64,000 nucleotides of DNA from Sphingomonadaceae bacterium (lineage in GTDB: Bacteria; Pseudomonadota; Alphaproteobacteria; Sphingomonadales; Sphingomonadaceae): NCBI GenBank assembly GCA_947454135.1, contig CANGJI010000003.1, positions 1 to 64,000 on the forward strand. Direction: 5' to 3'. The notes beneath the pieces were generated by a model that worked only from the letters and a program-made list of their open reading frames with translations, had not been told where the DNA came from and did not search any database. This document shows, one piece after another, positions 1 through 9,787 of this stretch; positions within the stretch are counted from its first letter, which is position 1, and each line of letters starts with the position of its first letter. The translations under genes were made by a program, and so were the position numbers.

Positions 1-36
1 AACGGGAGGGGGAAGGTTTCACGGGATGGCCGAAAA

Positions 37-1269
37 TCAGGCCGCGCGCTCGAACACCGCCGCGATGCCCTGGCCGCCGCCGATGCACATGGTTTCGAGG
101 CCGTAACGGCCATCGCGGCGCACCAGTTCGCGCGTCAGGTTGGCAAGGATGCGCCCGCCCGTCGCGCCGATGGGGTGGCCGAGCGAGATGCCCGAGCCAT
201 TGACGTTGAGTATATCATGGCGGCTGTCGTCATCGCTCCAGCCCCAGCCCTTGAGCACGGCCAGCACTTGCGGTGCGAAGGCTTCGTTGAGCTCGACCAG
301 ATCGATATCGCCCCAGCCAAGGCCGGTGCGCGCGAACAGGCGCTCGACCGCCGGGACGGGGCCGATACCCATGCGGGCCGGATCGCAGCCCGCAGCCGCC
401 CACGAATGGAACCAAGCGATGGGTTCGAGGCCGAGTTCTTCCAGCTTGTGTTCGGCGACCACGAGGCAAGCGGCGGCGGCATCATTCTGCTGGCTCGCGT
501 TGCCGGCGGTGACCACCGCGCCGGGGATGTTTTTCGCCTCAAGCGCCTTCAGCGCGCCGAGCGATTCCATCGTGGCATCGGCGCGGTAACCCTCGTCGTG
601 CGCGAAGATCCTGGGATCGCCCTTGCGCTGCGGGATTTCGACGGGGACGAGTTCGTCAGCGAACAGGCCGTTTGCCCAGGCGGCGGCGGCGCGCTGGTGG
701 CTGCGGACGGCATAGGCATCGCAGGCCTCGCGGCTGATGGCATAGTCCCGCGCAAGATTTTCGGCGGTCTCGATCATGCCGGTGATGACACCGAAGCGCT
801 CGATCGGCTGCGACATCAGGCGCCCGCGGGTGAGGCGGTCGTGCAGCATAAGCCCGCCCGCCCGCGTGCCGCGGCGGCCCTCGGTGGTATAGTACTCGAC
901 GTTCGACATGGATTCGACGCCGCCCGCGACGACAACGTCGGACTGGCCGGTCTGCACCATCATCGCGGCGTTGATGACCGCCTGGAGGCCGGAACCGCAA
1001 CGGCGATCGAGCTGGTAGCCGGGAACCTCGATAGGCAGACCTGCAGCCAGCCACGACCAGTGCCCGATCGCAGGGGCTTCCGCGTTGCCGTAGCCTTGCG
1101 AGAAGACGACGTCGTCGACCCGCGCGGGGTCGATCTTCGTGCGTTCCATCAGCGCTTTCAGGATCACCGCGCCGAGCTGGCCGGCATTGAGATCGGCAAG
1201 CGCGCCGCCGAACTTGCCGACAGCGGTGCGGATGGGGGCAACAATGGCGGCGCGGGTGAGCTTGGTCAT
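37..1269 (-). CDS. acetyl-CoA C-acyltransferase (thiolase family)
   Basis: This 410-aa protein is a full-length thiolase, which cleaves 3-ketoacyl-CoA or condenses acyl-CoAs in the cytosol. The nucleophilic cysteine is Cys91 in DRRCGSGLQAV. The C-terminal half carries the NVNGSGISLGHPIGATG histidine block and the CIGGGQG cysteine loop, so all three catalytic elements are present. The start codon overlaps the stop of the upstream CoA-transferase gene by ATGA, so the two are translationally coupled. Together they suggest CoA activation of an acid followed by thiolytic cleavage. Sequence alone does not separate degradative from biosynthetic use, or chain-length preference. Confidence 0.93.
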   Translation of the reverse strand: MTKLTRAAIVAPIRTAVGKFGGALADLNAGQLGAVILKALMERTKIDPARVDDVVFSQGYGNAEAPAIGHWSWLAAGLPIEVPGYQLDRRCGSGLQAVINAAMMVQTGQSDVVVAGGVESMSNVEYYTTEGRRGTRAGGLMLHDRLTRGRLMSQPIERFGVITGMIETAENLARDYAISREACDAYAVRSHQRAAAAWANGLFADELVPVEIPQRKGDPRIFAHDEGYRADATMESLGALKALEAKNIPGAVVTAGNASQQNDAAAACLVVAEHKLEELGLEPIAWFHSWAAAGCDPARMGIGPVPAVERLFARTGLGWGDIDLVELNEAFAPQVLAVLKGWGWSDDDSRHDILNVNGSGISLGHPIGATGGRILANLTRELVRRDGRYGLETMCIGGGQGIAAVFERAA

Positions 1270-2474
1270 GCGGGGGTTCCTGCAATGCCGGCTGCGAGGA
1301 GCTGGTCTATGGCTTGGGGATCGAGGGCAAGGTGGCGCGAAAGCACGTCACGTGTGTCTGCGCCCAGCACGGGGGCGGGGGCAGGCGTGCGGCGTTCGAG
1401 GCCGGGGAAGGTGGCAAAGGCGCCGGCAGCGGGATAGGCAAAGCCGCTGGGATTGTCCGCCGTGTGCTGGAACATCGGGTTCTCGCCGACGAGGCGGGGA
1501 TCCTGAACCGCTTCGGGCATTGTCTTGTAGGGCCCGTGGGTGACCCCATTGGCATCGAGTTTCTCGGCAAGTGCGGCGTGCGACAGCGGCGCGATGGCCT
1601 GTTCGATCAGGGCGTAGATCGCATCGCGGTGGCGATAGCGGACGCCGTCATCGCCGGTGAAGGATAAGCCGTGACGAGCCTCCAGCGCGGCAAGGCCCTC
1701 CTGCAGCGCAAGGGCGCGGACAAGGCCCTGCCACTGGCGCTCGTTGATGGCGACGATCATGACGCGCACGCCGTCCGCCGTGACGAAATCACGGCCGATG
1801 GTCCCATAGACGCCGTTGCCGAGGCGCTCGCGGTCCTCGCCGCTTTGCAGCACTTCCGCGACCCGTCCGAGATTGGCAGCAGAGCCCATTGCGATGTCGG
1901 TGAGGGGGAGGCGCACTTCGCCGCCAAGCCCCGTCTCGTCGCGGCGGCGCAGGGCAGAGACCAGGGCGAAGGCGCCGTAAGCCCCCGTCAGGAGATCCCA
2001 GGCGGGAAGGACGTGGTTGACCGGGGACGGGTCGGCCAGCGTGCCGGTGAGCGCGGGATAACCGACGACAGCATTGGCCGTATAATCGAGCGCGATTGCG
2101 CCGTCGGGCCAGCCCATGACGCGGACGGTGACGAGATCGGGCCGGTCTGCCGCGAGCTTTTCATGCTCGAGGAAACCGCCCACGGGGAGATTGGTGACAA
2201 GCGTGCCGACCTTCTGGATGAGCTGGGTCAGGACTTGCCGGCCCTTAGTCTTGGTCAGGTCCAGCGCGACGCTTTTCTTGGCGCGGTTAAGGTTCTCCCA
2301 CGAGAGCGAGTGGCCCTCGGGCGTCAGCGGCCAGCGCTTGAAATCCTGTCCGCCGCCGATCTGGTCGACGCGGATCACTTCGGCGCCGAACTGGGCGAGA
2401 TAGAGCCCGATGGTCGGCGAAGCGACGAAGGAGGATACCTCGATCACCGTGATGCCGGAGAGCAGGTTGTACAT
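1266..2474 (-). CDS. CaiB/BaiF family III CoA transferase
   Basis: This 402-aa protein is a family III CoA transferase, which moves CoA between carboxylic acids through an acyl-enzyme anhydride. The N-terminus (ITVIEVSSFVASPTIGLYLAQFGAEVIRVD) is the usual family opening. Asp160 in LPAWDLLTGAYG sits at the position of the catalytic aspartate. It is the first gene of a two-gene minus-strand operon with the downstream thiolase. The natural acid is not predictable from sequence; alpha-methylacyl-CoA racemases share the fold and are an alternative. Confidence 0.85.
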   Translation of the reverse strand: MYNLLSGITVIEVSSFVASPTIGLYLAQFGAEVIRVDQIGGGQDFKRWPLTPEGHSLSWENLNRAKKSVALDLTKTKGRQVLTQLIQKVGTLVTNLPVGGFLEHEKLAADRPDLVTVRVMGWPDGAIALDYTANAVVGYPALTGTLADPSPVNHVLPAWDLLTGAYGAFALVSALRRRDETGLGGEVRLPLTDIAMGSAANLGRVAEVLQSGEDRERLGNGVYGTIGRDFVTADGVRVMIVAINERQWQGLVRALALQEGLAALEARHGLSFTGDDGVRYRHRDAIYALIEQAIAPLSHAALAEKLDANGVTHGPYKTMPEAVQDPRLVGENPMFQHTADNPSGFAYPAAGAFATFPGLERRTPAPAPVLGADTRDVLSRHLALDPQAIDQLLAAGIAGTPA

Positions 2475-2588
2475 GGGCAGGCGGGCTTTCAGGCTTTGGT
2501 TTGGTTGTGCCGCAACGTGTAATCAATCGAACGGTTAAGGGAAGGGGCTAGGCGGGTCGCTGTCGTTTTCGAGGGGGAGAGGTTGCGC

Positions 2589-3062
2589 TCAATCCGGGAC
2601 CGGCAGGGCTGTCCGGTTGACGATGGGCCGCAGCGCGAAGCTTGTCGTCACCTGCGCTACCCCGGCGATGCGCGTCAGCCGTTTGCGCAGGAAATCCTCG
2701 AAGGCGGCGAGGGAGGGGACGAGGACGCGCAGCTGATAGTCCGCCTCGCCGGTCATCAGGTAGCAGTCCATCACTTCGGGGAATTCGGCGACAGCGCTTT
2801 CGAACGTCGCGAGGTGGTGGTCGTCCTGCTGGTCGAGCCGGATGCGGACAAAGGCGTTGACGGGAAGGCCGATGGTTTCGGGTTCGACCAGCGCGACATA
2901 ACCGGTGATCACGCCGCGCTCCTCCAGCGCGCGCACGCGGCGCAGGCACGGGCTGGGGCTTAGGCCGACATCCTCGCACAGTTGCTGGTTGGTCAGGCGG
3001 CCGTTCTGCTGAAGGCGGCGGAGGATCTTGCGGTCAATCGCGTCCAGATCGGTATTCGGCAT
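2589..3062 (-). CDS. Lrp/AsnC family transcriptional regulator
   Basis: This 157-aa protein has the two-domain Lrp layout. An N-terminal helix-turn-helix (residues about 5-50, LDAIDRKILRRLQQNGRLTNQQLCEDVGLS) is followed by an AsnC/RAM ligand-binding domain ending near ALRPIVNRTALPVPD. It is divergent from the E1-like gene at 3200. The 137-bp gap holds a perfect inverted repeat at 3087-3103 that is a plausible site for autoregulation and control of the neighbour. Members of this family usually sense amino acids or 2-oxo acids, which fits the 2-oxoacid dehydrogenase-like neighbour. The effector is unknown. Confidence 0.92.
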   Translation of the reverse strand: MPNTDLDAIDRKILRRLQQNGRLTNQQLCEDVGLSPSPCLRRVRALEERGVITGYVALVEPETIGLPVNAFVRIRLDQQDDHHLATFESAVAEFPEVMDCYLMTGEADYQLRVLVPSLAAFEDFLRKRLTRIAGVAQVTTSFALRPIVNRTALPVPD

Positions 3063-3086
3063 TATCTTTTACTCATGACGCCTGAT

Positions 3087-3103
3087 TTGGCAGATTATGC
3101 CAA
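3087..3103. promoter_or_regulatory. putative Lrp-type operator (perfect inverted repeat)
   Basis: TTGGCA-GATTA-TGCCAA, six-base perfect arms around an AT-rich five-base centre, lies between the divergent Lrp gene and the E1-like gene, 25 bp upstream of the regulator start. AT-centred dyads of this size are typical Lrp/AsnC sites. The assignment rests on position and symmetry only. Confidence 0.5.
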
Positions 3104-3199
3104 TAGTCTGCCTTTCCGGGGCAAACTTCGCAATACGCTGAATTGCGCCCTGCGGTATGTTTGATCGTCCCAAGCCTGCACAGGATTCGAAAGCCTGCC

Positions 3200-5542
3200 A
3201 TGACCGTCGCCCTTGCCGATCCCAAAGTCGATCTGATCCCGGCTCTCGAAACGCTTGATGCGCGGCTGCGGTGGCTGTCCGCGTGGACTGTGCACAATGC
3301 CAACAACATCCGCACCAAGCGCGACGGAATGAAGGTCGGTGGGCATCAGGCAAGCTGCGCTTCGATGAGCACGATCATGGCCGCGCTCTATTTCCATGCG
3401 CTGCGCCCGCAGGACAAGGTGGCGGTGAAGCCGCACGCCGGGCCGCTGCTGCACGCGATCCACTACCTGCTCGGCAACCAGTCGCTCGATCAGTTGCAGC
3501 GCTTTCGCGGTCTGGGCGGCATGCAGAGCTACCCTTCGCGGACCAAGGACCAGATTCCGGTCGACTTCTCGACCGGCTCGGTTGGGCTGGGTGTGGCGAT
3601 CACCGCGTTTGCCAGCCTCGTGCAGGACTACTGCATCGCGCAGGGACACATGTCGGAAGCCGATGCGGGCCGGATGATCGCGCTGATGGGCGATGCCGAA
3701 CTTGACGAGGGCAATATCTACGAGTGCCTGATCGAGGCCTACAAGCATGATATCCGCAATTGCTGGTGGATGGTCGACTACAACCGCCAGTCGCTCGATG
3801 CGACAACGGCCGATCGCATGTTCCGCCGCTTCGACGACATCTTCGAGACTTGCGGGTGGCGGGTCATCACCCTGAAGAGCGGCAAGCTGCAGAAGGCGGT
3901 CTTCGCAAAGCCCGGGGGGCAGGCGCTGGAGGACTGGATCGACAACTGCCCCAACGCAGAGTTTGCGGCGCTGACCTATCAAGGCGGGGCGGCGTGGCGC
4001 GAGCGGCTGCTGAAAGACCTTGGCGAGCAGCCCGTCACCCGCGCGCTGATCGAGAGCTTCGACGATGCGGCGCTTGCCCAGCTGATGACCAACCTTGGCG
4101 GGCACTGTGCCGAGACACTGGTCGAAGCCTTCGCCCAGGCCAATGACGACAAGCCGACGCTGTTCATTGCCTATACCGTCAAGGGTTACGGCCTGCCGCT
4201 TGCTGGTCACAAGGACAACCATTCGGGCATGATGAACACCGCGCAGATCGAGGGTCTGCGGGCGAGCATGGGCATTGCCGAGGGCGAGGAATGGGAGCCG
4301 TGGGGCGGGCTGGGCGACAATGTCGCGGCTGAACTGAAGGCCTTTGTCGAAAAGAGCGCGCTGGCGGTGAAGCCGGACGAGCACAGCCCGCCTGCTATCC
4401 CGGTGCCCGCGCGCCTGCCATTGCCCGAGGGCGAGGAGCAATCGACGCAGTCCGCCTTCGGGCGCATCCTGATGGACCTTGCGCGGCCCGGCGATCCGCT
4501 GGGCGACCGCATCGTGACCACCGCGCCCGATGTGACGCAAACGACCAACCTCGGCGGCTTCGTCAACCGGCGCGGGCTGTTTCGGCGCGGCGAACTCAAG
4601 GACGTGTTTCAGGCCGCGCGCATTCCCTCGGCGCAGAAGTGGGCGGGCAATACGGCAGGCCAGCATGTCGAACTCGGCATTGCCGAGACCAACTTCTTCC
4701 TCGTGCTGACGGCCTTCGGCCTTTCGGCGCCGCACTTCGGTACGCGGTTGCTGCCGGTCGGCACGGTCTATGATCCCTTCATTGCGCGCGGGCTCGATGC
4801 GCTGAACTATGGCTGCTATCAGGATGCGCGGTTCCTGCTGGTGGGTACGCCTTCGGGCCTCACGCTGGGGGCCGAAGGCGGCGCGCACCAGTCGATCAAT
4901 ACGCCGCTGATCGGCATGGGTCAGCCCAACCTCGACTATTTCGAACCAGCCTTTGCCGATGAAGTGGCGCTGCTCATGCGGCATGCCTTCGAGCATATGC
5001 AGAAGCCCGATGGCAGCTCGGTCTATCTCCGGCTCAGCACGCGTTCGATTGCGCAGGCAAGCCGTGAAGATGATAGCTGGGAGGCCGACGCGCTGAAGGG
5101 CGCGTACTGGCTCAAGCGTCCGGCGCAGGGCGCGGAAGCGGCGATCGTGTTTACCGGGGCCATCGCGCCCGAGGCGATGGCGGCATGGGAGACGCTCAGC
5201 GAGGACCTGCCGGGACTTGGACTGCTCAACGTAACCTCTCCGGATCTGCTGCATCGTGGCTGGTCGGCGCGGCGCGCAGCGCGGTGGACGGGGAAGAAGC
5301 CTGATCCAAGCCATATCGACACTCTGCTCGGCACGCTTGCTCCGAATGCCGGGCTGGTCACGGTGATCGACGGGTCGCCCTCGGCCTTGTCGTGGCTGGG
5401 TGCGGTCAGGGGCCAGCGGGTCAGCCCGCTCGGAGTCGACCGTTTCGGTCAGACCGGCGACCTTCCGGACCTCTATCGCACCTATCGGCTAGATGCGGAT
5501 GCGATCATTGATGCGGCGGCGGAGCTGTTTCTTGAGCTGTAA
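3200..5542 (+). CDS. AceE/transketolase-like thiamine-diphosphate E1 enzyme
   Basis: This 780-aa protein resembles homodimeric pyruvate dehydrogenase E1 (AceE), which is usually near 890 aa. It would bind thiamine diphosphate and decarboxylate a 2-oxo acid. The ThDP motif runs from MGDAELDEGNIYE to the distal VDYNRQS, as in AceE. The pyrimidine-binding half (ELGIAETNFF) and a transketolase C-terminal domain follow. The ATG at 3200 is chosen because family similarity begins there; an in-frame ATG at 3143 would add an unsupported leader. No E2 or E3 gene is adjacent, so it may feed another complex's acyltransferase or act as a stand-alone decarboxylase/transketolase. Expression is probably controlled by the divergent Lrp regulator. 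Confidence 0.82.
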   Translation: MTVALADPKVDLIPALETLDARLRWLSAWTVHNANNIRTKRDGMKVGGHQASCASMSTIMAALYFHALRPQDKVAVKPHAGPLLHAIHYLLGNQSLDQLQRFRGLGGMQSYPSRTKDQIPVDFSTGSVGLGVAITAFASLVQDYCIAQGHMSEADAGRMIALMGDAELDEGNIYECLIEAYKHDIRNCWWMVDYNRQSLDATTADRMFRRFDDIFETCGWRVITLKSGKLQKAVFAKPGGQALEDWIDNCPNAEFAALTYQGGAAWRERLLKDLGEQPVTRALIESFDDAALAQLMTNLGGHCAETLVEAFAQANDDKPTLFIAYTVKGYGLPLAGHKDNHSGMMNTAQIEGLRASMGIAEGEEWEPWGGLGDNVAAELKAFVEKSALAVKPDEHSPPAIPVPARLPLPEGEEQSTQSAFGRILMDLARPGDPLGDRIVTTAPDVTQTTNLGGFVNRRGLFRRGELKDVFQAARIPSAQKWAGNTAGQHVELGIAETNFFLVLTAFGLSAPHFGTRLLPVGTVYDPFIARGLDALNYGCYQDARFLLVGTPSGLTLGAEGGAHQSINTPLIGMGQPNLDYFEPAFADEVALLMRHAFEHMQKPDGSSVYLRLSTRSIAQASREDDSWEADALKGAYWLKRPAQGAEAAIVFTGAIAPEAMAAWETLSEDLPGLGLLNVTSPDLLHRGWSARRAARWTGKKPDPSHIDTLLGTLAPNAGLVTVIDGSPSALSWLGAVRGQRVSPLGVDRFGQTGDLPDLYRTYRLDADAIIDAAAELFLEL

Positions 5543-5637
5543 CAGGGTCTATTCCAATATCTAATGGGTACTATTAGCTGTCTGGCGAGTGGGCTGGGTG
5601 GATTAAGTCTCTGAAATCATTGTTGCAGTTATGCATC

Positions 5638-5663
5638 GTGCGCCAGACTTCGGTTTGGCGCAC
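5638..5663. repeat. perfect 8-bp-arm inverted repeat in a receptor leader
   Basis: GTGCGCCA and TGGCGCAC flank a 10-base spacer in the 211-bp gap between the E1-like gene and the TonB receptor, 91 bp before the receptor start. In RNA it would form a stable hairpin in the 5' leader; in DNA it could be a regulator site. No T-run follows, so an intrinsic terminator is unlikely. Nothing else was recognised in the gap except the strong AGGAG-like ribosome site near 5741. Confidence 0.4.
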
Positions 5664-5753
5664 GGCGCGCGCGCTTGCGTGTCTCACGGCCTTGAGGCAG
5701 TCCTTGTGCATCTGGAGAAGCGGGAGGGACGCTGTCCTCCGGGGAGAAAGAAC

Positions 5754-8207
5754 ATGAACATGAGCGACATGAGCACCATCCGCCGTGCGATGCACGCGGG
5801 CACGGCCCTTGCAGCGATCTCGCTGGGCCTTCTCGCAAACCCGGCCTCGGCCCAGCAGGCGCAGGCTTCCGAAACTGCCGCGGCGCCGGTCGATACCGGT
5901 GAAATCGTCGTCACGGCCCAGCGCCGCGAGCAGAAGGCCAACGATGTCGGCATCGCGGTCAGCGTCGTCAGTGCCAAGGAGATCAAGGCGCTCAACATCG
6001 TGAACGCGACCGACGTTGTCCGCGCGATCCCGAACCTCAAGTTCAACGCCTACGGTTCGAGCCAGGTCGTCTACAACATTCGCGGCGTGTCTCAGAACGA
6101 CTACGGCGACCAGCAGGAACCGCCCGTCGCGGTCTATCAGGACGACAGCTATACGTCCTCGATCACTGCGGCGAGCTTCCCGGTGTTCGACCTTGCGCGC
6201 GTGGAAGCGCTGCGCGGGCCGCAGGGCACGCTGTTTGGCCGCAACGCCACAGGCGGCGCGGTGCAGTTCATTTCCGCCCAGCCGACCGACAAGCTCGATG
6301 GCTACCTCTCGGCAACGTACGGCCGCTTCAATCAGACGATCCTTGAGGGCGCGCTTTCCGGTGCTTTGTCCGACACGCTGACGGCGCGTATCTCCGGGCA
6401 GTACACGCGCGATGATGGCTACATCAAGAACATCACCCCCGGCCAGCCTGACCGCGGCGCGGACAACCACTGGGCGCTGCGCGGCATCGTCAAGTGGGAG
6501 CCGAGCAGCGATTTCAAGGCCAAGCTGACGGTGCGCTATGCCAAGGCCAACAAGGAACGGCAGGCGGGCATCTACTCGCTCGAGCCGACTTGCCCCAACG
6601 CGCAGTTCCAGGGCGAATTCCTCGGGCCGAACGAGTTCTGCTCCTACTGGGGTGTGACCGGCACGACGGGGAACGGCTATGCGAACCCGGCGATCACGCC
6701 GTCGCAGGGCGGCAATCCGTGGCGTACGGCAGGCACCAACGATGCCTATGTCGACCGTGACGTGTTCGGCGCCACGCTGCGCCTCGACGCCAAGATCGGC
6801 GCGTTCGACGTGACCTCGATCACCGACTACCAGCACCTCAAGAAGTTCTATATCGAGCAGGGCGACAGCGTTCCCGAGTTCCCCTATGTCGAGCAGGGGC
6901 CGTTCCGTGATCCGGGTCCGTGCCCTGCGCCCGCGCAGAGCGTGACCTGCTACACCTCGGGCACGGTGTTCTTCCAGCGCGCGAAGACCAACCAGGTCAG
7001 CCAGGAAATCCGCGCTGCCGCCACGTTCGGCAAGAACTACCTGACCATCGGCGGCTTCGGCATGATCATCGATGGCAAGTTCGCCGCGAAGTATGCGGTG
7101 CCGTTCATCGGCTACGATCCGAACGTGACCTTCAGCCAGCGCACGGAAAGCTTCGCGTTCTTTGCGCAGGACGAATTCAAGATCAACGACCAGTGGAAGC
7201 TGATCGGCGGTATCCGCTACTGGCAGGACAAGAAACGCGGCATCTACGACGCGGTCGCGCCGACCGGGCCCTATGCGCTTTCGCTGCACTTCGGGCCGGA
7301 TGACATCTCGTACAACGATACGACCGGCACCGTCACGCCGGGTTCGTGGAGCTACAGCAGCGGTGCGCCTTCCGGCGTAACCTCGACACCGGGCGCGGCG
7401 AACCCGACGTTCAAGGGCGTCACGGCGCGCGCGGAAATCGACTACAAGCCGACGCCCGACACGCTGATCTACGCGAGCTACAACCGTGGTTCGAAGTCTG
7501 GCGGGTTCACCTTTTCGACCGGCACGCCGTTCCCGTCGCAGCTGGTCGACGTGCTCAACAACATTCCCTACCGCCCCGAAACGCTCAACGCCTACGAAGT
7601 GGGCCTGAAGGCCAAGCTGCCGGGCAACACGCAGTTCAACCTTGCGGCGTTCTACTACGACTACAAGAACTACCAGGCCTTCGTGCAGGTGTTTGCAGCC
7701 CAGGTGGTTCGCAACCTGCCGGCCAAGATCAAGGGAATCGAGGCGGATATCACGAGCCGTCCGATCCCGGGTCTGACCCTGCAGCTTTCGGGCGCATTGC
7801 AGGACAGCGAAGTGAAGAACGTTTTGCTGCCCGACGGCGTCACGGTGAAGACGAGCGACCTTCCGCAGGCGCCCGGTTTCGCCGGCAATGCGCTGGTGCG
7901 CTACGAATTCGACACCGCGATCGGCCGTGCTTCGTTGCAGGCGGATGCGCTCTACACGGGCAAGTTCTGCTTCACCGTGATGTGCGCGCCGGTTGAGCGT
8001 GAGAGGGCCTACCATGTCGAGAACGTGCGCGTTGGGCTCACGCCGAAGGGCACGAACCTCGATCTGGCGTTCTTCGTAAACAACCTGTTCGAGCGCCAGT
8101 ACCGCGTCTACGCCTTCGACGCGTCGACCTACTGGGGCTATACGACCGGCGTCTATGCCAAGCCGCGCACCTGGGGTGTCAACGCGGTGTGGCACTTCGG
8201 TAAGTAA
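5754..8207 (+). CDS. TonB-dependent outer-membrane receptor
   Basis: This 817-aa receptor would import a scarce ligand across the outer membrane using TonB energy. It has a signal peptide ending near NPASAQQ, a TonB-box-like segment ([12 protein letters not shown]), a plug domain with the family's [19 protein letters not shown] block, and a long beta-barrel ending NAVWHFGK. The ATG at 5754 follows GGGGAGAAAG; the ATG at 5760 is an alternative. It stands just upstream of the choline genes, but a palindromic repeat lies between, and choline would not normally need TonB transport. The ligand is unknown. Confidence 0.93.
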   Translation: MNMSDMSTIRRAMHAGTALAAISLGLLANPASAQQAQASETAAAPVDTGEIVVTAQRREQKANDVGIAVSVVSAKEIKALNIVNATDVVRAIPNLKFNAYGSSQVVYNIRGVSQNDYGDQQEPPVAVYQDDSYTSSITAASFPVFDLARVEALRGPQGTLFGRNATGGAVQFISAQPTDKLDGYLSATYGRFNQTILEGALSGALSDTLTARISGQYTRDDGYIKNITPGQPDRGADNHWALRGIVKWEPSSDFKAKLTVRYAKANKERQAGIYSLEPTCPNAQFQGEFLGPNEFCSYWGVTGTTGNGYANPAITPSQGGNPWRTAGTNDAYVDRDVFGATLRLDAKIGAFDVTSITDYQHLKKFYIEQGDSVPEFPYVEQGPFRDPGPCPAPAQSVTCYTSGTVFFQRAKTNQVSQEIRAAATFGKNYLTIGGFGMIIDGKFAAKYAVPFIGYDPNVTFSQRTESFAFFAQDEFKINDQWKLIGGIRYWQDKKRGIYDAVAPTGPYALSLHFGPDDISYNDTTGTVTPGSWSYSSGAPSGVTSTPGAANPTFKGVTARAEIDYKPTPDTLIYASYNRGSKSGGFTFSTGTPFPSQLVDVLNNIPYRPETLNAYEVGLKAKLPGNTQFNLAAFYYDYKNYQAFVQVFAAQVVRNLPAKIKGIEADITSRPIPGLTLQLSGALQDSEVKNVLLPDGVTVKTSDLPQAPGFAGNALVRYEFDTAIGRASLQADALYTGKFCFTVMCAPVERERAYHVENVRVGLTPKGTNLDLAFFVNNLFERQYRVYAFDASTYWGYTTGVYAKPRTWGVNAVWHFGK

Positions 8208-8211
8208 GCTT

Positions 8212-8362
8212 AAGGAAGAAGAGCCCCTCCGACCCGCCTGCGGCGGGCCACCTCCCCATTTGCGTCTGCGACGAAAATGGGGAGGACCTTTTCTCCCTCC
8301 CCATTTTGGCGAAGCCCAAATGGGGAGGTGGCTCGCGAAGCGAGACGGAGGGGTTCTTCCTT
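8212..8362. repeat. composite palindromic repeat element (REP/MITE-like)
   Basis: Outer arms AAGGAAGAA...CCCCTCCG (8212-8231) and CGGAGGGGTTCTTCCTT (8346-8362) are inverted copies, differing by a GAG insertion. Inside, CCTCCCCATTT occurs four times in alternating orientation (starting near 8251, 8274, 8297 and 8319), including CCACCTCCCCATTT at 8248 and its complement at 8318. The unit is non-coding and sits between a receptor stop and the betB ribosome site. It looks like a dispersed palindromic element and could also act as a transcription or mRNA-end structure. Confidence 0.75.
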
Positions 8363-8377
8363 CAATTGGGAACAAAA

Positions 8378-9787
8378 ATGACCGAGACCTTCCAGACCAT
8401 CAATCCCGCGACCGGCGAAGTGCTGGCGACCTTGCCAATTGCGGGGCAGGCCGAAGTCGATGCCGCAGTGGCGAGGGCGGCGGCGGCGCAGAAGGAATGG
8501 GCCAAGCGCACTGGCACAGAACGTGGGCGCATCCTGCGGAGGGCATCGGAGATCCTGCGTGAGCGGAACGACGAGCTCGCAGCCATCGAGACGCGCGATA
8601 CCGGCAAGCCGATCCAGGAAACGCTGGTGGTTGATGTCGTCTCTGGTGCGGATTGCCTCGAATTCTTCGCCGGCATTGCACCGACCATCGCGGGCGAGCA
8701 TCTCGATCTGGGGCCTGCTGCTTTCGGCTACACGCGCCGCGAACCGCTGGGAGTCTGCGCCGGGATCGGGGCCTGGAACTACCCGATCCAGATCGCCTGC
8801 TGGAAATCGGCACCGGCTCTGGCCTGCGGCAATGCGCTGATTTTCAAGCCTTCGGAACTCACTCCGCTGACCGCGATCGAGGTGGAGAAGATCTACCTTG
8901 AAGCGGGTTTGCCGGACGGGCTGTTTCAGGTGCTGCATGGCTTCGGTGCAACCGGCGCGATGCTGACCGAGCATCCGGGCATCGCCAAGATCTCGCTGAC
9001 GGGCAGCGTGCCCACGGGCAAGCGCATCATGGCGGGCGCGGCGGCGACGCTCAAGAACGTGACGCTGGAGCTGGGCGGCAAGTCACCGATGATCGTGTTC
9101 GCCGATGCGGACATCGAGAACGCGGTTTCGGGCGCGCATCTGGCGAACTTCTACTCGGCAGGCGAAGTCTGCTCGAACGGCACGCGCGTGTTCGTTGAGC
9201 GCAGCATCATGCCGCAGTTCCTCGAAAGTCTGAAGACCCGGACCGAGCGGATCAAGCTGGGTGACCCGATGGACCCGGCGACGCAGATGGGCTCGCTGAT
9301 TTCCGAAGCGCACCTGAACAAGGTCATGGGCTATATCGAGAAGGGCAAGGCCGAGGGTGCCGAAGTCCTGACCGGTGGGCACCGCGTTACCGAAGGCGTT
9401 CCGGCTGCAGGCTTTTTCGTTGCGCCGACGGTGTTTACCGCATGCACCGACGACATGACCGTGGTGCGCGAGGAGATCTTCGGTCCTGTCATGACGGTGC
9501 TGCCCTTCGATAGCGAAGAGGAAGTGATCGCGCGGGCGAACGATACCGAGTTCGGACTGGCGGCCGGTGTGTTCACCAAGGATCTGACCCGTGCGCACCG
9601 CGTGATCGCGGCGCTCGATGCGGGATCGTGCTGGATCAACACCTTCAACATCTGCCCGGTTGAAATGCCGTTTGGCGGCTTCAAGCAGTCTGGCATAGGC
9701 TTCGAAAACAGCCGCGAAGCGATCCAGCACTTCACCCGTCTCAAGGGCGTCTACGTCGCGATGGAGCCGATCGATGCCCCTTACTGA
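8378..9787 (+). CDS. betB: betaine aldehyde dehydrogenase
   Basis: This 469-aa NAD(P)-dependent aldehyde dehydrogenase oxidises betaine aldehyde to glycine betaine. The catalytic cysteine is Cys265 ([12 protein letters not shown], the BetB-type surround) and the general base Glu231 lies in LELGGKSP. The NAD-binding [12 protein letters not shown] stretch is present. The start at 8378 is chosen because the family N-terminus ([16 protein letters not shown]) begins there; longer frames run back into the palindromic repeat. It overlaps betA by 14 bp, so both steps from choline to betaine are coupled. An NADP preference is possible but not readable here. Confidence 0.93.
   Translation: MTETFQTINPATGEVLATLPIAGQAEVDAAVARAAAAQKEWAKRTGTERGRILRRASEILRERNDELAAIETRDTGKPIQETLVVDVVSGADCLEFFAGIAPTIAGEHLDLGPAAFGYTRREPLGVCAGIGAWNYPIQIACWKSAPALACGNALIFKPSELTPLTAIEVEKIYLEAGLPDGLFQVLHGFGATGAMLTEHPGIAKISLTGSVPTGKRIMAGAAATLKNVTLELGGKSPMIVFADADIENAVSGAHLANFYSAGEVCSNGTRVFVERSIMPQFLESLKTRTERIKLGDPMDPATQMGSLISEAHLNKVMGYIEKGKAEGAEVLTGGHRVTEGVPAAGFFVAPTVFTACTDDMTVVREEIFGPVMTVLPFDSEEEVIARANDTEFGLAAGVFTKDLTRAHRVIAALDAGSCWINTFNICPVEMPFGGFKQSGIGFENSREAIQHFTRLKGVYVAMEPIDAPY

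Noticed and set aside
3095..5314. Long minus-strand open frame opposite the E1-like gene
   Set aside because: No motifs, composition of a complement frame, fully covered by the real E1-like coding region.
5574..8375. Long minus-strand open frame opposite the first TonB receptor
   Set aside because: Shadow frame of a GC-rich gene; low-complexity Arg/Val/Asp composition and it runs through the palindromic repeat.
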